From Amorphus coralli DSM 19760 (GTDB lineage: Bacteria; Pseudomonadota; Alphaproteobacteria; Rhizobiales; Amorphaceae), in NCBI RefSeq assembly GCF_000374525.1, contig NZ_KB894572.1:62001-126000 (forward strand): a stretch of 64,000 bases of DNA, written 5' to 3'. Position numbers and translations under genes: made by a program. The notes beneath the pieces were generated by a model. It did not search any database. It worked only from the letters and a program-made list of their open reading frames with translations, and was not told where the DNA came from. Shown here in pieces: positions 8,318 to 17,419 of the stretch (positions are counted from its first letter, which is position 1; the number at the start of each line of letters is the position of its first letter).

Positions 8318-8485
8318 CACGGTGCGTTCGAGCTGAAACGGGAACCGGGAAGGGTCGAAAGACCTGGAGCCCGGACCGCCCCCGCGACTGTGAGCGGCGA
8401 GCGGCCACCCAAAACGTCACTGCCGGCTACGGGCCGGTGGGAAGACGGGTGGCGCGACGACCCGCGAGTCAGGAGACCGGCCTTG
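8318..8485 (+). ncRNA. cobalamin (B12) riboswitch
   Basis: The leader of the downstream CbiM-like gene carries the conserved elements of an adenosylcobalamin riboswitch in order: GGTGCGTTCGAGCTGAAACG then GGGAA (about 8321-8344), the GAGCCCGGACCGCCCCCGC and GACTGT core (about 8377-8392), CACTGCCGGC...GCCGGTGGGAAG, and the B12 box GAGTCAGGAGACCGGCC (8466-8482). In this class cobalamin binding usually hides the ribosome site or terminates the transcript. Here the SD (AAGGAG, 8522-8527) lies about 40 bases after the B12 box, which fits control of translation. Confidence 0.95.
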
Positions 8486-8534
8486 TGCGGATATTTCTCG
8501 AGCGCCGTCGGGTGAGACGGCAAGGAGCTTCGGA

Positions 8535-9212
8535 ATGCATATCGAGCCTGGACTGGTCGACGCCGGCAAGATCGGCCTCAGCTACGTAACCGCCGCCGGC
8601 GCGGGCGCCTTCGCCCTGCGCAAGGCCTACCTCGACGCGAAGGATCGCGGCATTGTCTCGCTTGCCGCGCGCGCGGTCGTCGCGACCGCTCTCGTCTTCT
8701 GTTTCTTCGAGGTGCTGCCGCATTATCCGGTCGGCGTATCGGAAGTTCACCTGATCCTTGGCTCGACGCTGTTCCTGCTGTTCGGTATGGCCCCCGCCGC
8801 CATCGGCCTCGCCCTTGGCCTGCTCGCCCAGGGGCTGCTCTTCGCGCCATTCGACCTGCCGCAGTTCGGCATGAACGTCACCACGCTCTTGGTGCCGCTG
8901 TTCGCGCTCGGTGCCTTGAGCCGCAAGATCATCGCGCCGAACACGCCCTATGTGGAGCTCAAGTATCGCCAGGCGCTGGCGCTCTCCACCACCTATCAGG
9001 CGGGTATCGTGGCGTGGGTCGGCTTCTGGGCGCTCTACGGCCAGGGCTTCACGGCGGCCAACGTGCAGTCCATCGTGACCTTCGGCGGCGCTTACATGCT
9101 GGTCATCCTGCTCGAGCCGCTGGTGGACCTGGCGGTTCTGGCCGGCGCCAAGACGCTGCATGGCCTGCGTGGTTCGGGCCTCGTGACGCCGCGCCTCTAC
9201 GAGCCGGCCTGA
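8535..9212 (+). CDS. CbiM-like ECF/cobalt-type transport membrane protein
   Basis: The 225-residue hydrophobic protein begins MHIEPG, the CbiM-type N-terminus, in which the first residues and H2 coordinate the metal in characterised CbiM/NikM proteins. Conserved later segments are HYPVGVSEVHLILGSTLFLLFG and APFDLPQFGMNVTTLLVPLFALG; about six membrane segments are expected. ECF-type S components such as CbiM capture cobalt and need energising subunits (CbiQ, CbiO), which are not next to it. The cobalamin riboswitch directly upstream supports a role in uptake of cobalt or a corrinoid precursor. A good AAGGAG ribosome site precedes the ATG. A terminator follows at once, so it is probably monocistronic. 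Confidence 0.85.
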   Translation: MHIEPGLVDAGKIGLSYVTAAGAGAFALRKAYLDAKDRGIVSLAARAVVATALVFCFFEVLPHYPVGVSEVHLILGSTLFLLFGMAPAAIGLALGLLAQGLLFAPFDLPQFGMNVTTLLVPLFALGALSRKIIAPNTPYVELKYRQALALSTTYQAGIVAWVGFWALYGQGFTAANVQSIVTFGGAYMLVILLEPLVDLAVLAGAKTLHGLRGSGLVTPRLYEPA

Positions 9213-9257
9213 CCGGGTCGCCTCCCGGTCCAACTTCGCCGGATCAAAGACTGCCTT

Positions 9258-9283
9258 GCGGCCGGGCTCTGCCCGGCCGCTTT
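9258..9283 (+). terminator. rho-independent terminator
   Basis: GCGGCCGGGC (9258-9267), loop TCT, and its exact reverse complement (9271-9280) are followed by TTT, 46 bases after the CbiM-like gene. The stem is perfect over 10 bp; the T-run is short. Confidence 0.7.
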
Positions 9284-9469
9284 GCGTTGGTCGCCGGTCG
9301 CCCCCGGTTTCTCCGGGCCGCGACACGCGTCGCGGAACAGGGTCTCGCAATTCCGTAATCTTTTTGCCGCTTTGTGTGCGCCACGCCCGGCGGACTACAC
9401 GGGCGTGAACCCGCAACCGGATCAATGCCCCTGAAGCCGGCCCGGGTGGTGGGAGCCTGTGAGGGTGGC

Positions 9470-11170
9470 ATGCATCAACGTTGGACGCTCGACGGAGCCT
9501 GGATCCTCGGCGCCGCGGTCGTGGCGGCTGTCCTTCTCGTCCATCTGGTCGGCCCCCAGCCCTACATCACCGGTGACGAGCCGCGCTACGTCGCCCGGGC
9601 GCTGGCCTGGCTGGGCCACGCCGACACCGTCGGGGGGCATCCGCACGCCTCGCTCCACCTGATTCCGATCGCGCCGCTGATCGATGTCTTCGGACCGACG
9701 GGCGGGAGAGCAGGCGCCTTTGCCATCGCGGCGGTGGGGTTCTGTCTCCTCCTATCGATGCTGCGGGCTCACTTTTCCCGCTGGCTGGCTCTGGGGGCGG
9801 CCGTTGCCGTCTTTGCGACCCTGCCGCTGCTGGCCTTTTCCTGGATCCTTTATACCGAAGCCTGGCTGTTCACCGCGTTGACGGTGAGCTGGATGCTGCT
9901 TGGGTCGCGGAGCCGGACGTGGGGGCATCTTGCTCTGTTCCTGCTGTCAGCGCTGATCCTGCCCTTCCTCCATTTGCGCATGGGGCCCGCCTCCGCGGCG
10001 TTGATCGCCCTCTACATCGCGGGTGAGATCAGCGCCGAGCGGGGCCTACGAAGCCGTCGGCTCGTGTTGAAGGTTGCGGCCATTGCGGCTTCCTGCGCCG
10101 TGGCGCTTGCCGCGCTGCTTGCCTACCAGCTCTGGGTGTCGGGACAGTATTTCGGTTCGGCGACCGCCACCTTTTCACCAACGCTCGACGATGTTCTTCC
10201 GCGACTGGCCGTCCAGCTGATCTCCCAGAGGCATGGGCTGTTCATCTTCAATCCGCTGATGATCGTCGCGCTCGCGGGCCTCGTCGTGGGCGTGCTGCGA
10301 CGCGAGAGGCTGGCGGTGCAGGGCCTCGTCCTGCTCCTCGCCTACGCCGGAACCATCGCGTGGAGCTCCGCAATGGAGTCCATGCCGGCTCGGTTCTGGT
10401 GCGCCGCGATGCCGATCTTCGCGGTCGGGCTGGCCATCTGGGTCCGGGAGCAGCGAACCTGGTGCGGGCATGCGGTCACGGCCATGCTTGGGCTGATATC
10501 GGCCGGGATGGCGGTCTTCTATGGCTTCGACCCGAACGCGTTCCTGGAGAACCGCGAGGTCTCGATCATCTATGATCGGCTGTTCGACTGGTTTGGCCTG
10601 GTCTACCTTCCGCCCTGGTTGGCGGCCGATCCCATCTTTTTCCTGCGCGGCGAGCGGTCGCTGGGGCTCGAGGCCAACGCTGCGCTCCTGACCAGGGGCG
10701 GGCTCGTTGCAACGGCGCTTGTCGTCTGCCTGGCTGCTGCGGCGACCATCCGGCGGCCGAACCGGCTCGCATCCGCCTTCGGCGCCGTCTCGCTCGTCTT
10801 CTTGGCGGCGATCGTCTGGCAGGCCCGGGCCAGAGAGGTCGCAGCTCACGAGGTCGCCATCCATCTCTCGACGGCGCCGGCCCCCGGCGGACGCGTTCTC
10901 ACCCTGTCGTTCGAGCGTCCGACCAAGCCCCTGGCGCTGCGGTTCGAGGCAACGCTGCCGCACTGGCATGGCGGCGACTATCCCGAAGGGTTCCGCCTGG
11001 ATGTGGACCACGGCGACGGACGCTTCGAGACGGTGGACACCATCGCGGCGCGGCGCCTGACCATGCTCCCGGATATCGGAGCGATCGCGCGGCTCAGGCT
11101 GACGCCGACTGGACCGCCGAAGGGGACGGACACCTGGACAGAAGGGCCGGTCTCCGTGGTCGCCCGCTGA
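9470..11170 (+). CDS. polytopic membrane protein, GT-C glycosyltransferase-like
   Basis: I do not recognise a named family. The 566-residue protein has an N-terminal membrane helix, then an acidic loop motif YITGDEPRYVARALAW (about residues 28-43), which resembles the D/E motif in the first periplasmic loop of GT-C enzymes using polyprenyl-phosphate sugars. About ten further hydrophobic helices follow, ending with a soluble C-terminal domain of about 110 residues (from AREVAAHEVAIHLST) with beta-rich character. A role in transferring a sugar or modifying surface glycans is inference. The start at 9470 was preferred for its GAGGG site; ATGs at 9374 and 9425 are in frame. No polysaccharide genes surround it. 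Confidence 0.65.
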   Translation: MHQRWTLDGAWILGAAVVAAVLLVHLVGPQPYITGDEPRYVARALAWLGHADTVGGHPHASLHLIPIAPLIDVFGPTGGRAGAFAIAAVGFCLLLSMLRAHFSRWLALGAAVAVFATLPLLAFSWILYTEAWLFTALTVSWMLLGSRSRTWGHLALFLLSALILPFLHLRMGPASAALIALYIAGEISAERGLRSRRLVLKVAAIAASCAVALAALLAYQLWVSGQYFGSATATFSPTLDDVLPRLAVQLISQRHGLFIFNPLMIVALAGLVVGVLRRERLAVQGLVLLLAYAGTIAWSSAMESMPARFWCAAMPIFAVGLAIWVREQRTWCGHAVTAMLGLISAGMAVFYGFDPNAFLENREVSIIYDRLFDWFGLVYLPPWLAADPIFFLRGERSLGLEANAALLTRGGLVATALVVCLAAAATIRRPNRLASAFGAVSLVFLAAIVWQARAREVAAHEVAIHLSTAPAPGGRVLTLSFERPTKPLALRFEATLPHWHGGDYPEGFRLDVDHGDGRFETVDTIAARRLTMLPDIGAIARLRLTPTGPPKGTDTWTEGPVSVVAR

Positions 11171-11179
11171 GCCGCACTG

Positions 11180-12373
11180 TCAGCCCAGCGCCCGGGCGAT
11201 GCGGGCGCCAGCCTCGGCGATCTCGCGCGTGTCGCGACAGATGCACATGCGCACCAGCGCGTTGGAGCTTTCCCCGAAAAGCCACCCCGGCGCCAGGCCC
11301 ACCCGGGCCTCCTGCAGGATCCGTGTGCAGGCGGCACGTGAATCCGCCTCGCCGGCCAGTTCGAACGTCACGTACATCCCGGCATCGGGCTTTTCCGGAA
11401 GGATCACGCTGTTGAGGCCGGACAGCGCGTCGTAGGCCGCGTCGACGCCGGCATGGCAGCGCGCGCGGATCGTCCGCACGGTCTCCTCGCCCTGCTCGAG
11501 GGCCGCCACGCCGCCGGCCTGCACGAAGGCTGCGGTACCAGAGTTCATGTACTGGGTCATGGCCGACAGGGCCTCCGAGACCGAGGGCGGATGCGTCAGC
11601 CAGCCGAGCCGCCAGCCGGTCATCGCCCAGGCCTTGGAGAAGCCGTTGATGGCAATGGCGAGGTCTTCCTCCTCCGCCACCTGCAGGACCGAGGGCGCGG
11701 TCTCGCCGGCGAAGGAGAGCCGGTTGTAGATCTCGTCGCTGAGGATCCAGATGCCGGTGCGCCGGCTGAAGGCGATGAGCGCCTCCAGTTCCTCTGCGCT
11801 CGCCGTCCAGCCGAGCGGGTTGGACGGCGTGGAGAACATGATGGCACGGGTGCGGGCGTCGCATCGGTCGAAGACGGCCTCGAGGTCGAGCTGCCAACGA
11901 CCGTTTCGATGGTCGAGCGCGACGGGCCGGGGCTCGCCGCCCACCACGTGGATGGCGTGGCGGATGTTGGGCCACTGCGGTTCGACGTAGACGACGTTGT
12001 CGCCGCGATCGACGAGAAGCTGCAGCGCCAGGAAAACGGCCTGCATGCCGCCGGGCGTTACCGTGGAGCGCGACAGCGGAAAGGGGCGTCCATGCAGCCG
12101 TTCCTGGTAGGCCGATAGCGCCTCGGTCAGGGCCGGCAGCCCGCGCATGTCGGGCACGTAGAAGGTCTGGCCGTCGTCGAGCGCCGCCTTCGCCGCCTCC
12201 TTGATGAATCCGGGCGTCTGCAGGTCGCCTTCGCCATACCAGAGGGTGATGACGTCGGTCATCGAACTCGCCCGCATGGCAAGCTCGGCGATGTTCTCCA
12301 TCTCCAGGTCGAGGATCTGGGGACGGATGCGGTCCACGGCGCGCGGGGCCGCGCTGCGGTCGATCACGGGCAT
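11180..12373 (-). CDS. PLP-dependent class I/II aminotransferase
   Basis: The 397-residue fold-type I aminotransferase shows the family landmarks: PGGMQAVFLALQLLV, FSTPSNPLGWTAS, LSDEIYNRLSFAG (PLP Asp and Tyr), and NGFSKAWAMTGWRLGW with the Schiff-base lysine and downstream Arg. The C-terminal substrate-carboxylate region (VRMCICRD) is present. It resembles AspC-like enzymes of broad substrate range; the true amino donor is unknown. It is the last gene of the minus-strand arm MocR-HMG-CoA lyase-aminotransferase, 98 bp after the lyase, so it may be co-transcribed, but mevalonate breakdown does not obviously need an aminotransferase. The ATG at 12373 has an AGAAGG ribosome site. Confidence 0.88.
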   Translation of the reverse strand: MPVIDRSAAPRAVDRIRPQILDLEMENIAELAMRASSMTDVITLWYGEGDLQTPGFIKEAAKAALDDGQTFYVPDMRGLPALTEALSAYQERLHGRPFPLSRSTVTPGGMQAVFLALQLLVDRGDNVVYVEPQWPNIRHAIHVVGGEPRPVALDHRNGRWQLDLEAVFDRCDARTRAIMFSTPSNPLGWTASAEELEALIAFSRRTGIWILSDEIYNRLSFAGETAPSVLQVAEEEDLAIAINGFSKAWAMTGWRLGWLTHPPSVSEALSAMTQYMNSGTAAFVQAGGVAALEQGEETVRTIRARCHAGVDAAYDALSGLNSVILPEKPDAGMYVTFELAGEADSRAACTRILQEARVGLAPGWLFGESSNALVRMCICRDTREIAEAGARIARALG

Positions 12374-12471
12374 GGGGATTGCCTTCTTCTGATGGGCGGC
12401 ACGGGCCGCTCGGCGTGCCGGGCGAGCTTCGTCCCGCACGGCTGCCGGTTCAAGCGTCTTGCGCGATCCGG

Positions 12472-13371
12472 TCAGGCCGCGCGGGCGCGGGCGACATGCG
12501 ACGCCGGCTCGCGACCGATGGCGGCGGAGATGAAGCGGGCCGTTTCCGTCAGCGCGTCGAGATCGATGCCGGTCTCGATGTCCATGCCGTGCAGCATGTA
12601 GACGAGATCCTCGCTCGCGACGTTGCCGGTGGCGCCCCTGGCGTAGGGGCAGCCGCCGAGCCCGCCCACGGCGGCATCGACCACCGCCACGCCCAGCGGC
12701 AGGCAGGCGTGGATGTTGGCAAGCGCCTGGCCATAGGTGTCGTGGAAGTGCAGCGCCAGCGCCTCCACCGGCACTTCGGCCGCCACCGTCTCGACCATGC
12801 GGGCGGCCTTCGTAGGTGTGCCGACGCCGATCGTGTCGCCCAGCGAGACCTCGTAGCAGCCCATGTCGGCAAGCGCCTTCGACACGCGGACCACGTCGGA
12901 AAGCGGCACCTCGCCCTGGTAGGGGCAGCCGAGCACGCAGGAGACGTAGCCGCGCACCCTCAGTCCGTTGCCGTCGGCGGCCTCCATCACCGGCGCAAAG
13001 CGCTCAAGGCTCTCAGCGATCGAGCAGTTGATGTTGCGCTGGGAGAACGCCTCGGAGGCGGCGGCGAAGACGGCGACTTCCTCGACCCCGCACTCCAGCG
13101 CCCGCTCCAGCCCCTTCATGTTCGGCACGAGAACGGGATAGCCGACGCCGGGCCTGCGCTCGATGCCGGCCAGCACCTCGGCCGTGTCGGCCATCTGCGG
13201 GATCCATTTCGGCGACACGAAACTGCCGGCTTCGATGGTCTCGCAGCCGGCGGCGCCGAGCCGGTCGATCAGCTCGATCTTCACGGCGGCGGGAACGATC
13301 TCCGCCTCGTTCTGCAGGCCGTCGCGGGGGCCAACTTCGACGATGCGGACGCGGGAGGGAAGGGAACTCAT
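12472..13371 (-). CDS. mvaB: hydroxymethylglutaryl-CoA lyase
   Basis: This enzyme splits HMG-CoA into acetyl-CoA and acetoacetate. The 299-residue TIM barrel has the N-terminal VEVGPRDGLQNE motif (catalytic R16, D17), a metal-binding HFHDTYG histidine pair, and the C-terminal GGLGGCPYARGATGNVASED signature with the catalytic cysteine. Length matches bacterial HMG-CoA lyases. The frame stays open upstream, but the ATG at 13371 is the natural N-terminus. It lies 35 bp after the MocR regulator on the same strand and opposite the HMG-CoA reductase gene. Together they form the mevalonate degradation route described in Pseudomonas mevalonii. Confidence 0.95.
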   Translation of the reverse strand: MSSLPSRVRIVEVGPRDGLQNEAEIVPAAVKIELIDRLGAAGCETIEAGSFVSPKWIPQMADTAEVLAGIERRPGVGYPVLVPNMKGLERALECGVEEVAVFAAASEAFSQRNINCSIAESLERFAPVMEAADGNGLRVRGYVSCVLGCPYQGEVPLSDVVRVSKALADMGCYEVSLGDTIGVGTPTKAARMVETVAAEVPVEALALHFHDTYGQALANIHACLPLGVAVVDAAVGGLGGCPYARGATGNVASEDLVYMLHGMDIETGIDLDALTETARFISAAIGREPASHVARARAA

Positions 13372-13406
13372 GGTGGGGCCTGTCGGTGGTTCGGGTTGCT
13401 CGGGAG

Positions 13407-14786
13407 TCAGAGGGCGCCGGCGAGGAAGTCGAGTAGCCTCGGGTCGGAGCCATAGGCGACATTGAAGCGGATGGCGGCGGGATGCGCCTCGCCGCGGTCG
13501 GGCCGGAAGACGCTGCCCGGTGCCAGGAAGATGCTCGCATCCGCGGCGCGCCGGCATAGCTCGAGCTCGTCCACGTGGTCGGGCAGGTCGGCCCAGAGAT
13601 AGAAGCTGGGCCCCTTGCTCGGCCGCAGCCGGAGGCCGACGCTCTCCAGATCGCCGATCGCCGCGCGGTGGGCCGCTTCGACCCGGGCGCGCAGGCGACG
13701 GATGTGGCGCAGATACTGGCCGCCCTGGATCAGGTTGAAGACAAACCGCTCGACGAAGTCCGAGGTCGCAACGGTGGTCAGGATCTTCAAGTTGGCCAGC
13801 GCGCTGACCACGTCCGGATGGCCGGCCACGAAGCCGCAGCGCAGGCTGGCTGACAGCGTCTTGGAGAAGGTGCCGACATAAAGAACCCGGTTCAGCTGAT
13901 CGAGGGCGGCAAGCCGCGGCAGCGTCGGCGGCAGGATGTCGGCGAAGGTGTCGTTCTCGACCACCAGCGTGCCCCAGCGCTCAGCCGCCTGCAGCAGGCC
14001 GAACGCCACGGGAGGCGACAGCGAGCCGCCGGTCGGGTTGTGGGCCTGGGACTGGGTGAAGAAGATCTTCGGCCGGTGCAGTGCCAGCTTGGCGGCGAGA
14101 TCGTCGAGGTCTGGACCGTCCGGGTTTCGCTTCACGCCGACGATGCGGACCTTGGCCAGTGTCAGCTTGCCGAACAGCGGATAGTAGCCGGGGTCGTCGA
14201 CGAGAACGGTGTCGCCGGCCTCCAGCAGGTGGCGGACGATCAGGTCGAGGGCGTGGTTGGCGCCGTTGGTCAGCAGCAATCCGTCCGGCGCCACCGAGAT
14301 CGATCGGTCGAGGAGCATCAGTCGCAGTCGTTCGCGCAGCGGCTCGTAGCCGCGCGAGGAGCCGTAGCCGAAATCGACGCTGTCTGGTCCAGCCGCCTTG
14401 AAGCTGGCGAAGTGGCGCCGGAGCTCCGACCCTTCCATCCACGACGCCGGTGGCCGGCCGTCGCCGGGCCTGACCTCGTAGCGCCGGTCGAGCTGCTCGC
14501 GCAGGAGCGAGACGAGATCGACCGCGGTGGCCACATGCGGCGGCGGTTCGGTGGGGCTCGGCAGTTCCAGATGCGAGACGTAGAAGCCGGAGCCGGCCCG
14601 CGCCTCCAGGAGTCCCTGCGCCACCAGCCGGTCGTAGGCCTCCGCCATGGTGTTCTTGGAGACGCCGTAGTCCTCTGCGGCGCGGCGCACCGAAGGCAAC
14701 CGGTCGCCCACCTTGTAGGCGCCCTTGGCAAGCCCTGCGGAGACCTTGGCCACGATCGCCTCGACGAGGGTCTCGGTGCGTTTCAC
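13407..14786 (-). CDS. MocR-type regulator (GntR HTH fused to aminotransferase-like domain)
   Basis: The 459-residue fusion protein has a GntR winged helix (residues 1-75: [39 protein letters not shown]), a linker, and a fold-type I aminotransferase-like domain from about residue 110 to the end. The PLP lysine is visible in [17 protein letters not shown], and [15 protein letters not shown] is the cofactor-side loop. MocR proteins act as PLP-bound regulators, often activating the divergent operon while repressing themselves. The start codon is GTG and lies only 3 bp from the first half-site of the operator array, which fits autorepression. The likely target is the mevalonate locus on both strands. 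Confidence 0.92.
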   Translation of the reverse strand: MKRTETLVEAIVAKVSAGLAKGAYKVGDRLPSVRRAAEDYGVSKNTMAEAYDRLVAQGLLEARAGSGFYVSHLELPSPTEPPPHVATAVDLVSLLREQLDRRYEVRPGDGRPPASWMEGSELRRHFASFKAAGPDSVDFGYGSSRGYEPLRERLRLMLLDRSISVAPDGLLLTNGANHALDLIVRHLLEAGDTVLVDDPGYYPLFGKLTLAKVRIVGVKRNPDGPDLDDLAAKLALHRPKIFFTQSQAHNPTGGSLSPPVAFGLLQAAERWGTLVVENDTFADILPPTLPRLAALDQLNRVLYVGTFSKTLSASLRCGFVAGHPDVVSALANLKILTTVATSDFVERFVFNLIQGGQYLRHIRRLRARVEAAHRAAIGDLESVGLRLRPSKGPSFYLWADLPDHVDELELCRRAADASIFLAPGSVFRPDRGEAHPAAIRFNVAYGSDPRLLDFLAGAL

Positions 14787-14789
14787 GGA

Positions 14790-14872
14790 ACTGTCCCTAG
14801 AATATTGTTGGGACAGTCATTCCATAATTGGCTGGAACTGTCCCTTGATTGTCCCAGTCATACTAGGACAAT
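14790..14872. promoter_or_regulatory. five-copy GGGACAGT-type operator array
   Basis: The intergenic region between mocR and mvaA has five related 8-bp sites: ACTGTCCC at 14790-14797, GGGACAGT at 14810-14817, ACTGTCCC at 14837-14844, ATTGTCCC at 14848-14855, and AGGACAAT at 14865-14872 (inverted). They occur in both orientations with spacings of 11-27 bases between start points. Direct and inverted repeats of this type are typical MocR binding regions. The first copy abuts the mocR start codon, and the others cover the likely promoters. Confidence 0.75.
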
Positions 14873-14925
14873 CCATCACCGCATCCAAGCAAGAGATGCA
14901 GGTTAATCGGGTGATGGAAACGACC

Positions 14926-16230
14926 ATGTCTGCTGTGCCGCGTACGCTCAACTCGCGCCTTGAGGGCTATCGCAACAAGACCCCCGGTCAGCGTCTGGAG
15001 GCCCTCGCCGAGGCTGTCGGCCTGGCCGGAGAGGATGCCGCCACCATCGGCGATGCCGCCGCCCTGGACGTGGCGCGCGCCAACGGCATGATCGAGAACG
15101 TCGTCGGCACATTCCAGTTGCCGATGGGCATCGCCACCAACTTCACCATCAACGGCCGCGACTACCTGATCCCGATGGTGGTCGAGGAGCCGTCTGTTGT
15201 CGCCGCGGCCTCCTACATGGCCCGCATCGCCCGCGAGCACGGCGGTTTCCAGACCTCTTCCACCGATCCGGTCATGCGCGCCCAGGTGCAGGTGCTCGGT
15301 ATTACCGATCCGCACGGTGCGCGGCTGAAGATCCTCGCGGCGCGCGAGCAGATCCTTGAGATCGCCAACAGCCGTGACGCCTTCCTGGTGAAGCTCGGCG
15401 GCGGCTGCAAGGACATCGAGGTCCACGTCTTCCCCGACACCCGTCGCGGCGCGATGGTGGTGCTGCATCTTCTGGTCGACGTGCGCGACGCCATGGGCGC
15501 CAACGCCGTCAACACCATGGCGGAGGCCGTCGCCCCGCTGATCGAGGAGCTGACCGGCGGCCGCGTGCGCCTGCGCATCCTGTCCAATCTCGCCGACCGC
15601 CGGCTTGCCCGTGCGCAGGTTCGGGTACCCCAGGACGCGCTCGCCACCAAGGAGTTCTCCGGCGAGCGCATGGTGGAGGGCATCCTCGACGCCCATGAGC
15701 TGGCGGTGATCGACCCCTACCGGGCCGCCACCCACAACAAGGGCATCATGAACGGCATCGACCCGGTGATCGTCGCGACCGGCAACGACTGGCGCGCCAT
15801 CGAGGCGGGTGCCCATGCCTTCGCCGCTCGCTCGGGTGCCTATACCTCGCTGACCAGCTGGGAAGTCGACACCGAAGGCTGCCTCGTCGGCACGCTGGAA
15901 ATGCCGATGGCGGTCGGCCTCGTCGGCGGCGCCACCAAGACCCATCCGGTCGCCCAGGCGGCCCTGAAGATCCTCGGCGTGGAGAGCGCCCAGGAACTGG
16001 CCGAGATCACCGTCGCGGTGGGTCTCGCCCAGAACATGGCGGCGCTCCGCGCGCTTGCCACCGAGGGCATCCAGCGCGGCCACATGGCGCTGCACGCCCG
16101 CAACATCGCCATCGTCGCCGGCGCTGTCGGCAACGAGATCGAGGTCGTGGCGGGCAGGCTCGCCGAGGCCCACGACGTGCGCACCGACCGGGCGCGCGAA
16201 ATCCTGGCCGAGATGCGCGGTGCGAGCTGA
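14926..16230 (+). CDS. mvaA: hydroxymethylglutaryl-CoA reductase, degradative (class II)
   Basis: The 434-residue enzyme matches the class II reductase of Pseudomonas mevalonii along its length. In the degradative direction it oxidises mevalonate plus CoA to HMG-CoA with NAD+. Expected catalytic residues are all present: E88 in [13 protein letters not shown]272 in [12 protein letters not shown]288 in ATGNDW, and H386 in [10 protein letters not shown]. The [10 protein letters not shown] substrate loop is also conserved. The ATG at 14926 gives the known N-terminus; ATGs at 14896 and 14914 are in frame and possible. It is divergent from mocR-mvaB and is followed 74 bp later by a TRAP transporter. 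Confidence 0.95.
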   Translation: MSAVPRTLNSRLEGYRNKTPGQRLEALAEAVGLAGEDAATIGDAAALDVARANGMIENVVGTFQLPMGIATNFTINGRDYLIPMVVEEPSVVAAASYMARIAREHGGFQTSSTDPVMRAQVQVLGITDPHGARLKILAAREQILEIANSRDAFLVKLGGGCKDIEVHVFPDTRRGAMVVLHLLVDVRDAMGANAVNTMAEAVAPLIEELTGGRVRLRILSNLADRRLARAQVRVPQDALATKEFSGERMVEGILDAHELAVIDPYRAATHNKGIMNGIDPVIVATGNDWRAIEAGAHAFAARSGAYTSLTSWEVDTEGCLVGTLEMPMAVGLVGGATKTHPVAQAALKILGVESAQELAEITVAVGLAQNMAALRALATEGIQRGHMALHARNIAIVAGAVGNEIEVVAGRLAEAHDVRTDRAREILAEMRGAS

Positions 16231-16304
16231 CGGTGGACCGTCCGCAGCACCCCGTTGACCGGCCCAATCACAACAACCACGAAACCCTTGAAGGAGAAAC
16301 ACCC

Positions 16305-17348
16305 ATGACCACGACGTTCACGCGCCGCACGGCGCTCGCAGTCTCTGCCGCCGCGCTCGCGGTCGCCTCGTTCGGTCCCGCCGCGTTCGCCCAGGACGGT
16401 GAGACGGTGAACTGGCGCATGCAGGCGCTCTGGGATGGCGGCACGACGCCGCAGAAATACGAGCAGATGTATGTCGACCGGGTCGCCGAGCTGACCGACG
16501 GCAAGTTCCAGATCGAGCTGTTCTCCGCGGGCCAACTGGTTCCGCCGGCGCAGGCCTTCGACGCCGTGCGCGGCGGCGCCTTCGAGATGATGAAGACCTT
16601 CGATGGCTACGAGGCCGGCAAGATCCCGGCGCTGGCCTTCACCTCGACCATCCCCTTCGGCTACCCGGAATCGGGCCAGTATTCTGACTGGTTCTACGAG
16701 AAGGGCGGCCTGGAAATGGCGCGCGAGGCGTATGCCCCGGCCGGGCTCTACTACATCGCCCCGATGGTCTACGATCAGGAACCGATCCACTCCAAGGTGA
16801 AGATCGAATCCATTGAGGATTTCGACGGCACCAAGGGCCGCTTCGTCGGTCTCGCCTCGTCGGTCATGAGCGACTTCGGCGTGGCGGTATCGCCGCTGCC
16901 GACCTCCGAGGTCTACTCCGCCCTCGACAAAGGCCTGATCGATCTGGCCGACCGCGGCGACCTGCAGGCCAATCTTGACGCCGGCCTGTCCGAGGTGGCG
17001 CCCTACATCATCCTGCCAGGCGTCCACCAGCCGACGACGGCCACCTCCTACGTCGCCAACCAGGGCGCCTACGACAAGCTGCCGGACGCCTACAAGGAGG
17101 CGCTCGCCACCGCCGCCAAGGAAGTCTCCGACGCGTATCAGGCGGCGAAGACCGAGAGCGACGCCAGCGCGCTCGAGGCCTTCAAGGAGCAGGGCGTCGA
17201 GGTGATCGAACTGTCCGAGGACGATGTCATCGCGGCGCGGACCCAGGCGGTTGAGTCCTGGCGCAAGGCCACCAAGGACAACGATCTCGCCACCCGCATC
17301 CTCGACTCCCAGGTCGAGCAGATGCAGGAGCTGGGCCTGATCCAGTAA
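16305..17348 (+). CDS. TRAP transporter solute-binding protein (DctP family)
   Basis: A 347-residue periplasmic binding protein. The signal peptide (FTRRTALAVSAAALAVASFG, cleavage after AFA) starts with twin arginines, so Tat export is possible. The mature part has the DctP pattern: SAGQLVPPAQAFDAVRGGAFEM, PFGYPESGQYSDWFYE, and the conserved arginine region near TKGRFVGLASSVMSDFG that normally binds the ligand carboxylate. It sits between mvaA and the two TRAP membrane subunits, so mevalonate is the expected ligand (inference). A strong AAGGAG site is 8 bp upstream of the ATG. Confidence 0.93.
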   Translation: MTTTFTRRTALAVSAAALAVASFGPAAFAQDGETVNWRMQALWDGGTTPQKYEQMYVDRVAELTDGKFQIELFSAGQLVPPAQAFDAVRGGAFEMMKTFDGYEAGKIPALAFTSTIPFGYPESGQYSDWFYEKGGLEMAREAYAPAGLYYIAPMVYDQEPIHSKVKIESIEDFDGTKGRFVGLASSVMSDFGVAVSPLPTSEVYSALDKGLIDLADRGDLQANLDAGLSEVAPYIILPGVHQPTTATSYVANQGAYDKLPDAYKEALATAAKEVSDAYQAAKTESDASALEAFKEQGVEVIELSEDDVIAARTQAVESWRKATKDNDLATRILDSQVEQMQELGLIQ

Positions 17349-17419
17349 GCTTCTCTCTACTGGAGAAAGGGCGGCGGGGCCTCGCGCCCCGCCGCCCGCG
17401 CCGTTTCGGGGAACGCAGA

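Noticed and set aside
14863-16302. 479-codon minus-strand open frame
   Set aside because: Antisense to HMG-CoA reductase, whose catalytic residues are complete.
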